Origin: a virus
Length of the DNA stretch: 64,000 bases
Direction: 5' to 3' (one strand)
Virus record (IMG/VR): IMGVR_UViG_3300032224_001591
Span: 62,001 to 126,000 of that record
The notes below the pieces were generated by a model. It searched no databases. It was not told the origin of the DNA and was given only the letters and a program-made list of their open reading frames with translations. The position numbers were made by a program, and so were the translations under genes. This document shows, one piece after another, positions 28,484 to 36,974 of this stretch (positions are counted from its first letter, which is position 1; each line of letters begins with the position of its first letter).

Positions 28484-28554
28484 TAATAAAAACATAAAAC
28501 ATGGCAAACGATTTTAAAAGAATGCAAAAATTAGCAGGTTTAATTACCGAAGCA
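28484..28554 (+). repeat. 71-bp direct repeat, copy 1 (leader and start of an ITE-leader gene)
   Basis: Bases 28484-28554 match 29041-29111 except for one A/G difference. The repeat covers the untranslated leader, the start codon and the leader-peptide codons, then similarity stops. Confidence 0.85.
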
Positions 28555-29043
28555 AAGGCTGAAGTATATTCTTATGAGGCAACTCCGGAAAAACAAGCTT
28601 TATACGATAAAATTGCTACAGAATTAGAAAAACTTATTAAGGATATAGCTTCAAAACTAAAAATTAAACCATCTAACATTAGAATATCATGTGATGGGTT
28701 ATGGGATGATGGAGGTTATAAAAACAGAGGATTAGTAGTTCAAATTAAAGCTAATGATAATACATGGGAAAAACCATGGAAAGGAAATAATAGAATTATC
28801 CAAACCCCAAATAGTGAAGGTATATTAATACACCCCGGAATATCAGGTAATGGAATAGTTGGTCTAAAGTTAGATATGGATAACACGTATAATAAAGAAT
28901 TAGAAACTATTTACAAAAAAGCACGAGAACAAAATTTAGGTAAGTATGTATCCGATTTTAATGTTCAATTAGCAAACTCTCTTACACCACAAGAAATAAA
29001 ATTAATAGCACCAAACACTCCAATAATAGTAACCGGTAAATAA
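28501..29043 (+). CDS. ITE-leader protein 2
   Basis: 180 residues. The leader MANDFKRMQKLAGLITE (17 residues) is identical to that of the next gene; predicted cleavage is after Glu17. The mature part has an N-terminal helix (EKLIKDIASKLKIKPSN), then a beta-rich segment (NIRISCDGLWDDGGYKNRGL) and a C-terminal helix. It has one or two Cys and no membrane segment. I do not recognise the fold. It would be about 163 residues after trimming, in the size range of T4 internal proteins. Confidence 0.65.
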   Translation: MANDFKRMQKLAGLITEAKAEVYSYEATPEKQALYDKIATELEKLIKDIASKLKIKPSNIRISCDGLWDDGGYKNRGLVVQIKANDNTWEKPWKGNNRIIQTPNSEGILIHPGISGNGIVGLKLDMDNTYNKELETIYKKAREQNLGKYVSDFNVQLANSLTPQEIKLIAPNTPIIVTGK

Positions 29044-29111
29044 TAAAAACATAAAACATGGCAAACGATTTTAAAAGAATGCAAAAATTGGCAGGTTTAA
29101 TTACCGAAGCA
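29041..29111 (+). repeat. 71-bp direct repeat, copy 2
   Basis: Second copy of the repeat at 28484. It begins at the stop codon of ITE-leader gene 2 and runs through the leader peptide of gene 3. Confidence 0.85.
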
Positions 29112-29567
29112 CAATCACAAAAATCAAAATATATCCTTACAGATGAAGAGGGTGATGTTTATTTAAACGACGATGCTATCAAATCATATCTTAAATCAGT
29201 AATCAATTCAGAAGAAATTGAATCTGTAAACGATTTTATGAACGATGAAGAAGGATTTGGAGAATCAGCAATGCATTTCTTTAAAGATGGTAGTGAAGAT
29301 ATATCGGATAAAGATGTTGAAGATTGGGCTAAACAAGAAATGAGCTACTATTTATATTCTGAACCTGATGAATTTCCAGGCAAAGAATTAAATGAAAATA
29401 TATCTGATGAAGCTATTGACCGTATGGAAGGTTTAGCTAACACACATCATTTATCAACTTTAAAATTCAGTTTAGAAAACCTAGTTCCAGAATGGATACA
29501 AGATGGAGGATTTGATGAAGATGATGTAATTGATTATTTAACACATTTAGTAAGAAACTCATACTAG
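29058..29567 (+). CDS. ITE-leader protein 3
   Basis: 169 residues with the same 17-residue leader as gene 2, then a wholly different, strongly acidic body (DEEGDVYLNDDAIKSYLKSV, DGSEDISDKDVEDWAKQEM). The C-terminus is acidic and helical. Acidity could make it a DNA mimic or an inhibitor of a DNA-binding host enzyme; that is speculation. It is separated from gene 2 by 14 nt of repeated leader sequence. Confidence 0.65.
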   Translation: MANDFKRMQKLAGLITEAQSQKSKYILTDEEGDVYLNDDAIKSYLKSVINSEEIESVNDFMNDEEGFGESAMHFFKDGSEDISDKDVEDWAKQEMSYYLYSEPDEFPGKELNENISDEAIDRMEGLANTHHLSTLKFSLENLVPEWIQDGGFDEDDVIDYLTHLVRNSY

Positions 29568-29579
29568 TAAAAAAAATCA

Positions 29580-29587
29580 TATATTTA
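29580..29587 (+). promoter_or_regulatory. TATATTTA element upstream of 29612
   Basis: TATATTTA followed by TTATAAAC, 24 nt before the start codon. The expected -33 position (29556-29559) reads AACT, so the -33 box is missing. Confidence 0.4.
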
Positions 29588-29611
29588 TTATAAACATATA
29601 ACTGATAAAAC

Positions 29612-30121
29612 ATGAAAAAACAAATTAACGAAATCAAAAGAATGCAACTTATCGCTGGTTTAATTACTGAAAGTGAATATCAAGAGTCAATGACTAAAAT
29701 AGACGAATCTAAAGATATTAACCAAACCCTAACATCAGGAGGTTTTGATCCTATCGATGATGAAAAATTATTGATGAAAGCATCAAAAATTCTATCTTTA
29801 ATAGGTGGTAATCCAAGTGCAGAAGCAGTTAATGCTCTTGTTATGGTTATTGAAGATGCTGAAGGTGGAAATATATCTTGGAATGAATCAATGAACGAAG
29901 CTGAAGATACTTTATCATCATTTAAATCATTAGATCAAATGAATGATTATCTTGAAAAAGGTGGTTGGGATCCATATGAAGTAGCAGATGAAAAAGCAGA
30001 AAAAAAAGGTTTAATGTTAATCAACAAATATATTAAATCTAATATTTTAGATAAAGGAAAAACTTTATCCCCAAATAAATTAAATGCTTTGTTAATAAAA
30101 ATCGAAGATTTACTTCCTTAA
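29612..30121 (+). CDS. ITE-leader protein 4
   Basis: 169 residues. The leader MKKQINEIKRMQLIAGLITE differs from protein 1 at one residue (Leu13 for His), and SEYQES continues the similarity; predicted cleavage is after Glu20. The body is acidic with helical segments (KASKILSLIGGNPSAEAVNA, LDQMNDYLEKGGWDPYEVAD). Function unknown. A strong terminator follows, closing the ITE-leader block. Confidence 0.65.
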   Translation: MKKQINEIKRMQLIAGLITESEYQESMTKIDESKDINQTLTSGGFDPIDDEKLLMKASKILSLIGGNPSAEAVNALVMVIEDAEGGNISWNESMNEAEDTLSSFKSLDQMNDYLEKGGWDPYEVADEKAEKKGLMLINKYIKSNILDKGKTLSPNKLNALLIKIEDLLP

Positions 30122-30151
30122 TAAAACATAATTAAAATAAAAATTTAAATT

Positions 30152-30177
30152 AAGCTTGGGAAACCAAGCTTTTTTTA
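30152..30177 (+). terminator. Rho-independent terminator after ITE-leader gene 4
   Basis: AAGCTTGG (30152-30159), a GAAA loop, CCAAGCTT (30164-30171), then T to about 30176. GAAA is a stable tetraloop. Confidence 0.9.
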
Positions 30178-30204
30178 TTATCGTTATCGGAGACAATAGA
30201 GGTT

Positions 30205-31485
30205 ATGGCATTTTACTTAATAGAAAATACGGAACAATTATCAACGTTTTATTACCAAGAGTTCAAACGAGCTTTTGTAGAAGTAATTCCGTTTAATGAT
30301 TTAGTACACCCAACCTTAAATAAAGTATCATTAGTGTATATTAAACCCTTAACGGATGATAACGAAAAAGGTTACATGATATGCATTGACCATAGTGAAG
30401 CATTAAACGTGCAAATAAAACACGTAAATCAAGTACTTAAAAGCTTTGACGAAATATATGTTAGAGACAAGAAAACGTTTTTATACTACTTTCAACTTAA
30501 AAGCAGCTTAGACATTACCCACACCACTCCTACGTATATACACCCCACAACGCAAGTCCACACACATTTTTATAATACGTATTCTTCGCGACTTGATATA
30601 AACCGCATTATACCGCTAGTTAAACACTACCAACGTTGTGAAGCCATATTTGAACAAGTAAAAGATCATTGTGTAACCTTAACTAGTAAAACAAATGATG
30701 TCTTAGCATATTCATTTCTATTTATTGAAAAAAACGGCATCAAAATAGATGAAACATTATTTAAACAATACTTTAAACCTACAAATGAGTCATTTAGCAT
30801 TAAAGACGGTAAGATTTATACACAATATAACTTACATACTACAACCGGACGCCCCTCAAATAGTTTTAACGGCGTTAATTTCGCGGCTCTAAACAAAGAC
30901 AACGGCTGCCGACAAGCATTCATACCGGAACATGATCGATTTATGGAAATCGATATTTCCGCCTATCACCCAAATATAGTAGCGCAACTTGTTGATTATC
31001 GGTTTGATAAACCGATTTACGAGGCATTTGCCGAATATGCTGGTGTTGAAATAAAGCAAGCGAAGGAATTGATGTTTAAACAACTATACGGAGGAATATA
31101 TACGGAATATAAACAATGGGAGTTTTTCATTAAAGTACAGGAATATATAGATAAAATCTGGGAACATTTTGAAACGCTTAATTGGGTTATGGTTCCGAAT
31201 TCGGGTAAGTATTTTTATAAGGATAGATTGGGTGAAATGAATCCGCAAAAGTTGTTTAATTATTTTTTACAAAATTTGGAGACCGTAAATAACAGTCGTA
31301 TCATTCAGGATATAATTAAGGTTTTAAGAGGTAAAAATACAAAGTTGGTTCTTTATACTTACGATGCGTTCCTGTTTGACTTAGATGATACGGAAAAAGA
31401 TATTATTGACGAATTAAAAGAGATATTCAGTTCCAGGGAACTGCAAATAAAATATAAATATGGAACAGATTACGACTTTGAATAA
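30205..31485 (+). CDS. Family A DNA polymerase-like protein (palm/fingers only)
   Basis: 426 residues, shorter than Pol I (about 600 without the 5' nuclease). The C-terminal half shows the Pol A signature: TTTGRPSNSFNGVNFAALNK before motif A, EIDISAYHPNIVAQL as motif A with its Asp, KELMFKQLYGGIY as motif B, and LYTYDAFLFDLDD as motif C, where canonical HDE is replaced by YDA. The N-terminal 200 residues show no clear exonuclease motifs. The main replicase here is family B (57931), so this second polymerase-like protein may do gap filling, repair or a non-replicative job. Its C-rich codons differ somewhat from its neighbours. It follows a terminator; I see no clear promoter. Confidence 0.7.
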   Translation: MAFYLIENTEQLSTFYYQEFKRAFVEVIPFNDLVHPTLNKVSLVYIKPLTDDNEKGYMICIDHSEALNVQIKHVNQVLKSFDEIYVRDKKTFLYYFQLKSSLDITHTTPTYIHPTTQVHTHFYNTYSSRLDINRIIPLVKHYQRCEAIFEQVKDHCVTLTSKTNDVLAYSFLFIEKNGIKIDETLFKQYFKPTNESFSIKDGKIYTQYNLHTTTGRPSNSFNGVNFAALNKDNGCRQAFIPEHDRFMEIDISAYHPNIVAQLVDYRFDKPIYEAFAEYAGVEIKQAKELMFKQLYGGIYTEYKQWEFFIKVQEYIDKIWEHFETLNWVMVPNSGKYFYKDRLGEMNPQKLFNYFLQNLETVNNSRIIQDIIKVLRGKNTKLVLYTYDAFLFDLDDTEKDIIDELKEIFSSRELQIKYKYGTDYDFE

Positions 31486-31933
31486 GCAGCGTAATATTTA
31501 TTGGGAGAATCTAAACGAAAGTTTTAACCTATTAAATATTACAGAATTGAATAATAGATTATTTTGTAGCTTTACTACCTTAGATGGCATCGATCCATTA
31601 GTAGAGAGTATAACAAATTCATATACGATAATGTACAACAAAATGTTTGTACTTTATATTAAGAGTACTGATGAGTACGTAGTTACATATAACGTTGAGC
31701 AAGGCAATGTTAGTGATATTCCTGACAATACTATATTGGTTCACAGGAAAAAGGAAAGCAATACATTATATACAATCAATGCGTTAAACGAGTTGATTAA
31801 AAAATTAAATGGTGGTGTTGTTAATCCTAAATTTATTATTGATTGGCAACATTATAGAAATTGTGTGTTGTTAACCAATCATAACGAGTTGAAACAATTG
31901 AATACTAAGATTTACAAGATAGTAGAGCTATAA
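31460..31933 (+). CDS. Unknown protein overlapping the Pol A-like gene
   Basis: 157 residues, overlapping the end of the polymerase-like gene by 26 nt in another frame, so probably co-translated with it. No motif, signal peptide or membrane segment recognised. The overlap suggests a partner or accessory to the upstream protein. Confidence 0.5.
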   Translation: MEQITTLNKQRNIYWENLNESFNLLNITELNNRLFCSFTTLDGIDPLVESITNSYTIMYNKMFVLYIKSTDEYVVTYNVEQGNVSDIPDNTILVHRKKESNTLYTINALNELIKKLNGGVVNPKFIIDWQHYRNCVLLTNHNELKQLNTKIYKIVEL

Positions 31934-31943
31934 TATTTATACC
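31931..31943 (+). promoter_or_regulatory. TATTTATA-class element upstream of 31960
   Basis: TAATATTTATACC, 16 nt before the start codon of ITE-leader protein 5. It overlaps the stop codon of the preceding gene. Confidence 0.5.
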
Positions 31944-31959
31944 GTACAAATAGAACACG

Positions 31960-32526
31960 ATGAACGAGTTTAAAAAAATGCAAAAATTGGCTGGTATTAT
32001 TACCGAGTCTCAATTAAACGAAGCTGAATTAGAAAATTATATGTTCTTTTCAAATTTAAAACAAATGAAAAGACAAATTGAAATGATGATGGAGATGGAT
32101 CCTGTTATGATTGATAGTATTCTTCAAAATGGCCATGATTGGGCTGACGATCATATTTCTGAAGCAAAAACTAATATGGATCAAGTATTTGATTTTTTAA
32201 AAAATGAAATGGATAAAAGTTATCCATTAAACGAAGAAGTATATGGTGGTCAATCCGTAGATAGAGGTGAAACTGGATCTTCAATTGAATTTGAAGTAAA
32301 AGAAAACACACCAGAATATTATACAATTGATTATACTATTACTCCTAATTCAAAATATTCATCTAGATCTGCTGCTAGAAATTATGTACGTACTAAAAAA
32401 AGCGGAACAGCACGAATTAAAAAAAATTACGATTCATCTCAAAAAGAATGGATAACAGTAGAAGGCGATAGTTTTCTCGTAGGTAAACAGTTCGCAAAAG
32501 AAATATTCGGCGATAAAATGGATTAA
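31960..32526 (+). CDS. ITE-leader protein 5
   Basis: 188 residues. The leader MNEFKKMQKLAGIITE (16 residues) is a diverged form of the shared leader and again ends I-T-E before SQLNEAELE. The body has a Met-rich helix (KQMKRQIEMMMEMDPVMIDS) and a basic C-terminal part with TKKSGTARIKKNYDSS. It has its own TATTTATA element, so it is expressed separately from the other four. Fate and role are inferred as for protein 1. Confidence 0.65.
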   Translation: MNEFKKMQKLAGIITESQLNEAELENYMFFSNLKQMKRQIEMMMEMDPVMIDSILQNGHDWADDHISEAKTNMDQVFDFLKNEMDKSYPLNEEVYGGQSVDRGETGSSIEFEVKENTPEYYTIDYTITPNSKYSSRSAARNYVRTKKSGTARIKKNYDSSQKEWITVEGDSFLVGKQFAKEIFGDKMD

Positions 32527-32532
32527 AATAAA

Positions 32533-32552
32533 GAGCTTTCGAAAGAAAGCTC
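32533..32552 (+). terminator. Hairpin with GAAA loop between 32526 and gp32
   Basis: GAGCTTTC (32533-32540), GAAA loop, GAAAGCTC (32545-32552). No T run follows, so it may be an RNA-stabilising or processing hairpin and not a true terminator. Confidence 0.55.
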
Positions 32553-32559
32553 AAATAAA

Positions 32560-32591
32560 CTTGGCTTAGCCAAAATAGGTTATTATATTAA
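32560..32591 (+). promoter_or_regulatory. Class I promoter of gp32 with an inverted repeat over the -33 box
   Basis: CTTG at 32560-32563, 20 nt, TATATTAA at 32584-32591; the start codon is at 32615. TTGGC-TTA-GCCAA (32561-32573) is a perfect inverted repeat over the -33 region, and the same site in reverse orientation lies at the sliding-clamp promoter (60517). Confidence 0.7.
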
Positions 32592-32614
32592 TGTTATAAA
32601 AAAATAGATTAGTT

Positions 32615-33445
32615 ATGGATTTATCAGAAATCAAATCGAGACTGAACGCAATGCAGTCAAACTCCAAAGGAAACGGAGGCGGTGAAAGGAAACAAGTATT
32701 CTTTAAACCAAGTGTCGGTAAACAAGCCGTACGCGTTGTACCAAACAAGTACAATAAGAAAAACCCATTTACCGAAGTATTAATTCACTATACTATCGGA
32801 AACAAAGCAATGATCTCTCCATTGAACTGGGGTGAAAAAGATCCAATTGTAGAATTTGCAAAAGAACTTCGTAAAACAAGTGACAAAGACAACTGGCGTT
32901 TGGCTAAGAAATTAGAACCAAAAATGCGTGTATTTGCTCCTGTAGTAGTACGTGGCCAAGAAAGTGACGGTGTCAAATTATGGCAGTTCGGTAAAGAATT
33001 ATATATGGATTTCTTGAACCTTGCAGACAATGAAGATGTAGGTGATTTTACTGACATCGCTGAAGGTAGAGACATTACTTTAACCACAGTAGGACCTGAA
33101 GTAACTGGTACTGCGTATAATAAAACAACTATTATGCCACGTACAAAACAAACACAGTTATCAGATGACAAAACATTGGTTAAATCATTGTTAGAAAATC
33201 AACCTAACCCAATGGAAATCTTCAAGAAATATTCTTATGATGAGATGAAACAAGCTCTACAAGAATGGTTAAATCCTGAAGATGAAGCACCAGAAGAAGG
33301 TTCAATTATCGATGATGAAAAAGAACCAGAAAGTGACTTACCTTGGGAAGATCCAGCTCCTAAAAAAGCAAATTATAGCTTAAACACAGCTAAAAAACCA
33401 GTGAGCAAAGCAGACAAATTTGATGCTATGTTCGACGACGAATAA
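32615..33445 (+). CDS. gp32: Single-stranded DNA-binding protein (gp32-like)
   Basis: 276 residues (T4 gp32 is 301). An N-terminal basic arm (MDLSEIKSRLNAMQS...) supports cooperative binding. The core has KPSVGKQAVRVVPNKYNKKN and FTEVLIHYTIGNKAMISPLN, as in gp32 relatives. The C-terminal 70 residues are strongly acidic with a conserved-looking end (KFDAMFDDE), the tail through which gp32-type proteins contact polymerase, helicase loader and recombinase. It has its own promoter, in keeping with the need for large amounts. Confidence 0.88.
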   Translation: MDLSEIKSRLNAMQSNSKGNGGGERKQVFFKPSVGKQAVRVVPNKYNKKNPFTEVLIHYTIGNKAMISPLNWGEKDPIVEFAKELRKTSDKDNWRLAKKLEPKMRVFAPVVVRGQESDGVKLWQFGKELYMDFLNLADNEDVGDFTDIAEGRDITLTTVGPEVTGTAYNKTTIMPRTKQTQLSDDKTLVKSLLENQPNPMEIFKKYSYDEMKQALQEWLNPEDEAPEEGSIIDDEKEPESDLPWEDPAPKKANYSLNTAKKPVSKADKFDAMFDDE

Positions 33446-33469
33446 TCACAAAATAAAAATTAGTTATAT

Positions 33470-34552
33470 ATGGCAAAAGGTAAAAATTCAGCATCGCTGA
33501 CAGCGGCAGTGTCTTCTGAACTTAGAAGTAAGTTCGACTTGAATAAATTCAAGGAAAAAAAGATGTTGTCTGCGAACACAAAGTTCAAAGAACAAAAGTG
33601 GATTCCCCTTAGCCCTGCATTTCAAGAAATAACCTCTGTGCCCGGTATTCCTGCCGGTCACATTGTGTTACTTCGAGGTCACAGTGATACAGGTAAAACA
33701 ACCGCAATGATTGAAGCAGCAGTTTCTGCTCAAAAAATGGGTACATTACCTGTATTTATTGTTACTGAGATGAAGTGGAATTGGGAACACGCAGTACAAA
33801 TGGGATTAGAAATTACTCCTGTACCGGATCCAACAACCGGCGAAATTACTAGTTATGAAGGTAATTTCATTTATGTTGACCGTGAATCATTACATACAAT
33901 TGAAGATGTAGCAGCATTTATTTTAGATTTAGTAGACGAACAGAAAAAAGGTAACTTACCATTTGATTTATTATTCTTATGGGATAGTATTGGTTCAGTA
34001 CCTTGCGAATTATCAGTTCGTTCAAATAAAAATAATAATGAGTGGAACGCAGGCGCAATGTCAACTCAATTTGGTAATGGTGTAAATCAAAGAATAGTAT
34101 TATCACGTAAAGAAAGTTCACCATATACAAATACTCTGGTTTGTGTTAATAAGGTATGGACAGCAAAAGCTGAAGTTCCAATGGGACAACCAAAACTTAT
34201 GAATAAAGGTGGTTTTGCAATGTGGTTTGACGCAACATTTGTTATTACCTTTGGTAACGTATCAAATGCTGGAACTAGCAAAATTAAAGCTATTAAAGAT
34301 AGTAAACAAGTTGAATTTGCTAAACGTACAAACATTCAGATTGATAAAAACCACATCAATGGTATTACCACAAGAGGTAAAATCATTATGACACCACATG
34401 GTTTCATTAACGATACTGAGAAGGATCTTAAAGCTTATAAAGAAGCTCATGCTAAAGAATGGGTTAAAGTATTAGGCGGAATGGATTTTAACATCTATGA
34501 AGAAGAAGAGACATCAGAATCAATGAACACATTTGACCAAGAACCAGATTAA
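33470..34552 (+). CDS. uvsX: UvsX/RecA-type recombinase
   Basis: 360 residues (T4 UvsX 391). Walker A is GHSDTGKTT at residues 70-78, Walker B is FDLLFLWDSIGSV, and an ESSPYTNTLVCVNKVW region follows. It binds ssDNA with ATP and catalyses strand exchange for recombination-dependent replication. The Walker A codons (33601-33660, 32 of 60 bases G or C by my count) are much richer in GC than the rest of the gene. It lies between gp32 and the nuclease. Confidence 0.9.
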   Translation: MAKGKNSASLTAAVSSELRSKFDLNKFKEKKMLSANTKFKEQKWIPLSPAFQEITSVPGIPAGHIVLLRGHSDTGKTTAMIEAAVSAQKMGTLPVFIVTEMKWNWEHAVQMGLEITPVPDPTTGEITSYEGNFIYVDRESLHTIEDVAAFILDLVDEQKKGNLPFDLLFLWDSIGSVPCELSVRSNKNNNEWNAGAMSTQFGNGVNQRIVLSRKESSPYTNTLVCVNKVWTAKAEVPMGQPKLMNKGGFAMWFDATFVITFGNVSNAGTSKIKAIKDSKQVEFAKRTNIQIDKNHINGITTRGKIIMTPHGFINDTEKDLKAYKEAHAKEWVKVLGGMDFNIYEEEETSESMNTFDQEPD

Positions 34553-34553
34553 T

Positions 34554-35594
34554 ATGAGCAACAAAAAAGACTTACTTAAACTTCTCGACAACATGTCTGA
34601 GGATAACGCCAATGACGACAAAGTTCATGACCGAGTTATTTTAATAGATGGATTAAATCTATTCTTAAGAAACTTTGCAATGATAAACTTTGTAAACTCT
34701 TCAGGATCGCACATTGGCGGTTTAGGTGGTTTTCTAAGATCGTTGGGTGCTCTGATTAATCAGATACAACCTACCTCTGCCTATATGATATTCGACGGAA
34801 TAGGTTCTTCTACTAACAGGAAGAACTTACTCCCCGAATACAAATCAGGACGTAATATTACTCGTATTACTAACTGGGATGTATTCGAAGATTTAGGAGA
34901 TGAAAACGATGCTAAAGTAGATCAAATTCGCAGATTAATACATTATCTGGATTGCCTACCAGTTAAAACCATCTCAATCGATAAGGCCGAAGCCGACGAT
35001 ATTATCGCTTATTATAGCGATATATTACCCAAAAAATATGGCTCTAAAGTATACATTGTTTCAAGTGATAAGGATTTCTTACAGTTAATAAACGAAAACG
35101 TTATTGTATATCGTCCAACTGAAAAAGAATTCTATAACCGTGAAATGATTAAAAATAAATTTGGAGTATTAGCTGAGAATTTTATATTATATAAAACACT
35201 TTTAGGTGATAATTCCGATAAAATACCAGGTGTAAAAGGTTTAGGTGAAAAAGGAATATTTAAAAAATTCCCTGAATTACAAACCACACCTATGACATTA
35301 GAAGATTTATTTGAATTAAGCGCTTCTAAATATAAAGAACACGTAGTTTATTCTCGAATCGTAATGGAACGAGATCGTTTAGAAAATACTTATAAAATAA
35401 TGAATTTAAAAAGTCCGTTGTTAAGTGATGTAGAAAAAGAGTTTTTAGAAGAAGTTGCAGAAGAGCCAACTCCTACTTTGAATATTGAAAAATTTTTACG
35501 ATATTACGGAGAAGATGGCTTAGGTCATTTAATTAAAAACACAGAGTATTGGTTAAACAACACATTTAAAGTATTAAACAGTTTTAATAAATAA
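34554..35594 (+). CDS. rnh: 5'-3' exonuclease / RNase H (FEN-like, T4 Rnh type)
   Basis: 346 residues from ATG 34554, chosen over an in-frame TTG at 34533 because it directly follows the uvsX stop. The metal-binding acidic motifs of FEN nucleases are visible: ILIDGLNLFLR, IDKAEADDIIAYY, IVSSDKDFLQLI and LLGDNSDKIPGVKGLGEKG, the last also the helix-hairpin-helix. It would remove RNA primers of lagging-strand fragments. The length fits T4 RNase H (305) with an extended C-terminus. Confidence 0.85.
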   Translation: MSNKKDLLKLLDNMSEDNANDDKVHDRVILIDGLNLFLRNFAMINFVNSSGSHIGGLGGFLRSLGALINQIQPTSAYMIFDGIGSSTNRKNLLPEYKSGRNITRITNWDVFEDLGDENDAKVDQIRRLIHYLDCLPVKTISIDKAEADDIIAYYSDILPKKYGSKVYIVSSDKDFLQLINENVIVYRPTEKEFYNREMIKNKFGVLAENFILYKTLLGDNSDKIPGVKGLGEKGIFKKFPELQTTPMTLEDLFELSASKYKEHVVYSRIVMERDRLENTYKIMNLKSPLLSDVEKEFLEEVAEEPTPTLNIEKFLRYYGEDGLGHLIKNTEYWLNNTFKVLNSFNK

Positions 35595-35597
35595 GTT

Positions 35598-36968
35598 ATG
35601 ACATTAATAAATTTATCACAATATGGACCTGGTTTCCAGATCAAAGTATTGTCTTCATTATTAACACACAAAGGATTCTTATTGAATATCCATGATGTAC
35701 TAAGTGAAGATTACTTTGATAACTCAGCCCATAAATGGGTGGTGAGAGAAATTCTTAAGTATTATCAAAAATACCACACTACTCCTACAATGGAAGTGTT
35801 AAAGGTAGAATTGAAAAAAATTGACAACGAAGTTATGCAGTTGTCAATTAAAGAACAACTTAAGGAAGCATATAAAGCATCAGATGAAGATTTAAAATAC
35901 ATCGAAGAAGAATTTAGCAATTTTTGTAAAAACCAACAATTAAAAAAAGCACTATTATCTAGTGTTGATTTATTAAACGCAGGTGATTATGATTCTATTA
36001 GACATTTAGTTGACAACGCTTTAAAAGCAGGTCAAGATAAAAACATAGGTCATGAATATGAAAAAGATACTGAATCACGTTATCGTGAAGAACATAGAAT
36101 AGCAATCGCTACTCCATGGGATAAATTTAATGATTTATTACAAGGCGGACTTGGTGGAGGTGACTTTGGTTTGATATTCGGTAATCCTGGTGGTGGTAAA
36201 TCTTGGTCATTAATCGCATTAGGCGGACACGCTGTTAAAATGGGATATAATGTTATCCATTACACACTAGAATTAGGTGCGGATTATGTTGGAAGACGTT
36301 ATGACGCTTTCTTTACAGGATGTGATGTTGGTAAAATTACTAAACATAAAGCACGAGTGGAAGAAATTATCGCAGAATTACCTGGTAGATTAATTATTAA
36401 AGAATATTCACCAGGCAAAGCAACAATATCAACATTAGAATCACATATTAAAAAATGTATCGATTTAGAATTCAAACCTGATTTAATCATTATCGACTAT
36501 GTTGATCTATTGAGATCAAAACGTAATAATCGTGAACGTAAAGAGGAAATTGACGATATTTATCTTAGTACTAAAGGATTAGCTCGAGAATTAAACATAC
36601 CAATTTGGTCAGTTTCTCAAGTAAATCGCGCGGGTGCAAAAGACGATATTATTGAAGGCGATAAAGCAGCAGGATCTTATGATAAAATCATGGTCACTGA
36701 CGTAGCAATATCCCTTTCACGTAAACGTCAAGATAAAGTAAACGGTACTGGTAGATTTCATATTATGAAAAACAGGTATGGTATGGATGGTTTAACTTAC
36801 TCGGTTAGAGTTAATACAGCAAATGGTCATTTCGAAGTGAATGATACTATAGAAGACGATGACGAACCATCCCAACCAACTCAGAATAATAATAGTTTCA
36901 ACCAAATCGATACTTTCGACAAAAAGCATCTTGCACAAAAGTTTTTTGAATTAACTCCAAACATATAA
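35598..36968 (+). CDS. gp41: Replicative DNA helicase (gp41/DnaB-like)
   Basis: 456 residues (T4 gp41 475). An N-terminal helical domain (1-150) is followed by the RecA-like core: Walker A GNPGGGKS at 195-202, Walker B LIIIDYVDLL, then IPIWSVSQVNRAG with the sensor Gln and SYDKIMVTDVAISLSRKRQD. A hexameric ring helicase that unwinds ahead of the family B polymerase. It starts 3 nt after the nuclease gene. A disordered Asn/Asp-rich tail precedes a conserved-looking helical C-terminus. Confidence 0.9.
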   Translation: MTLINLSQYGPGFQIKVLSSLLTHKGFLLNIHDVLSEDYFDNSAHKWVVREILKYYQKYHTTPTMEVLKVELKKIDNEVMQLSIKEQLKEAYKASDEDLKYIEEEFSNFCKNQQLKKALLSSVDLLNAGDYDSIRHLVDNALKAGQDKNIGHEYEKDTESRYREEHRIAIATPWDKFNDLLQGGLGGGDFGLIFGNPGGGKSWSLIALGGHAVKMGYNVIHYTLELGADYVGRRYDAFFTGCDVGKITKHKARVEEIIAELPGRLIIKEYSPGKATISTLESHIKKCIDLEFKPDLIIIDYVDLLRSKRNNRERKEEIDDIYLSTKGLARELNIPIWSVSQVNRAGAKDDIIEGDKAAGSYDKIMVTDVAISLSRKRQDKVNGTGRFHIMKNRYGMDGLTYSVRVNTANGHFEVNDTIEDDDEPSQPTQNNNSFNQIDTFDKKHLAQKFFELTPNI

Positions 36969-36974
36969 AAATAA

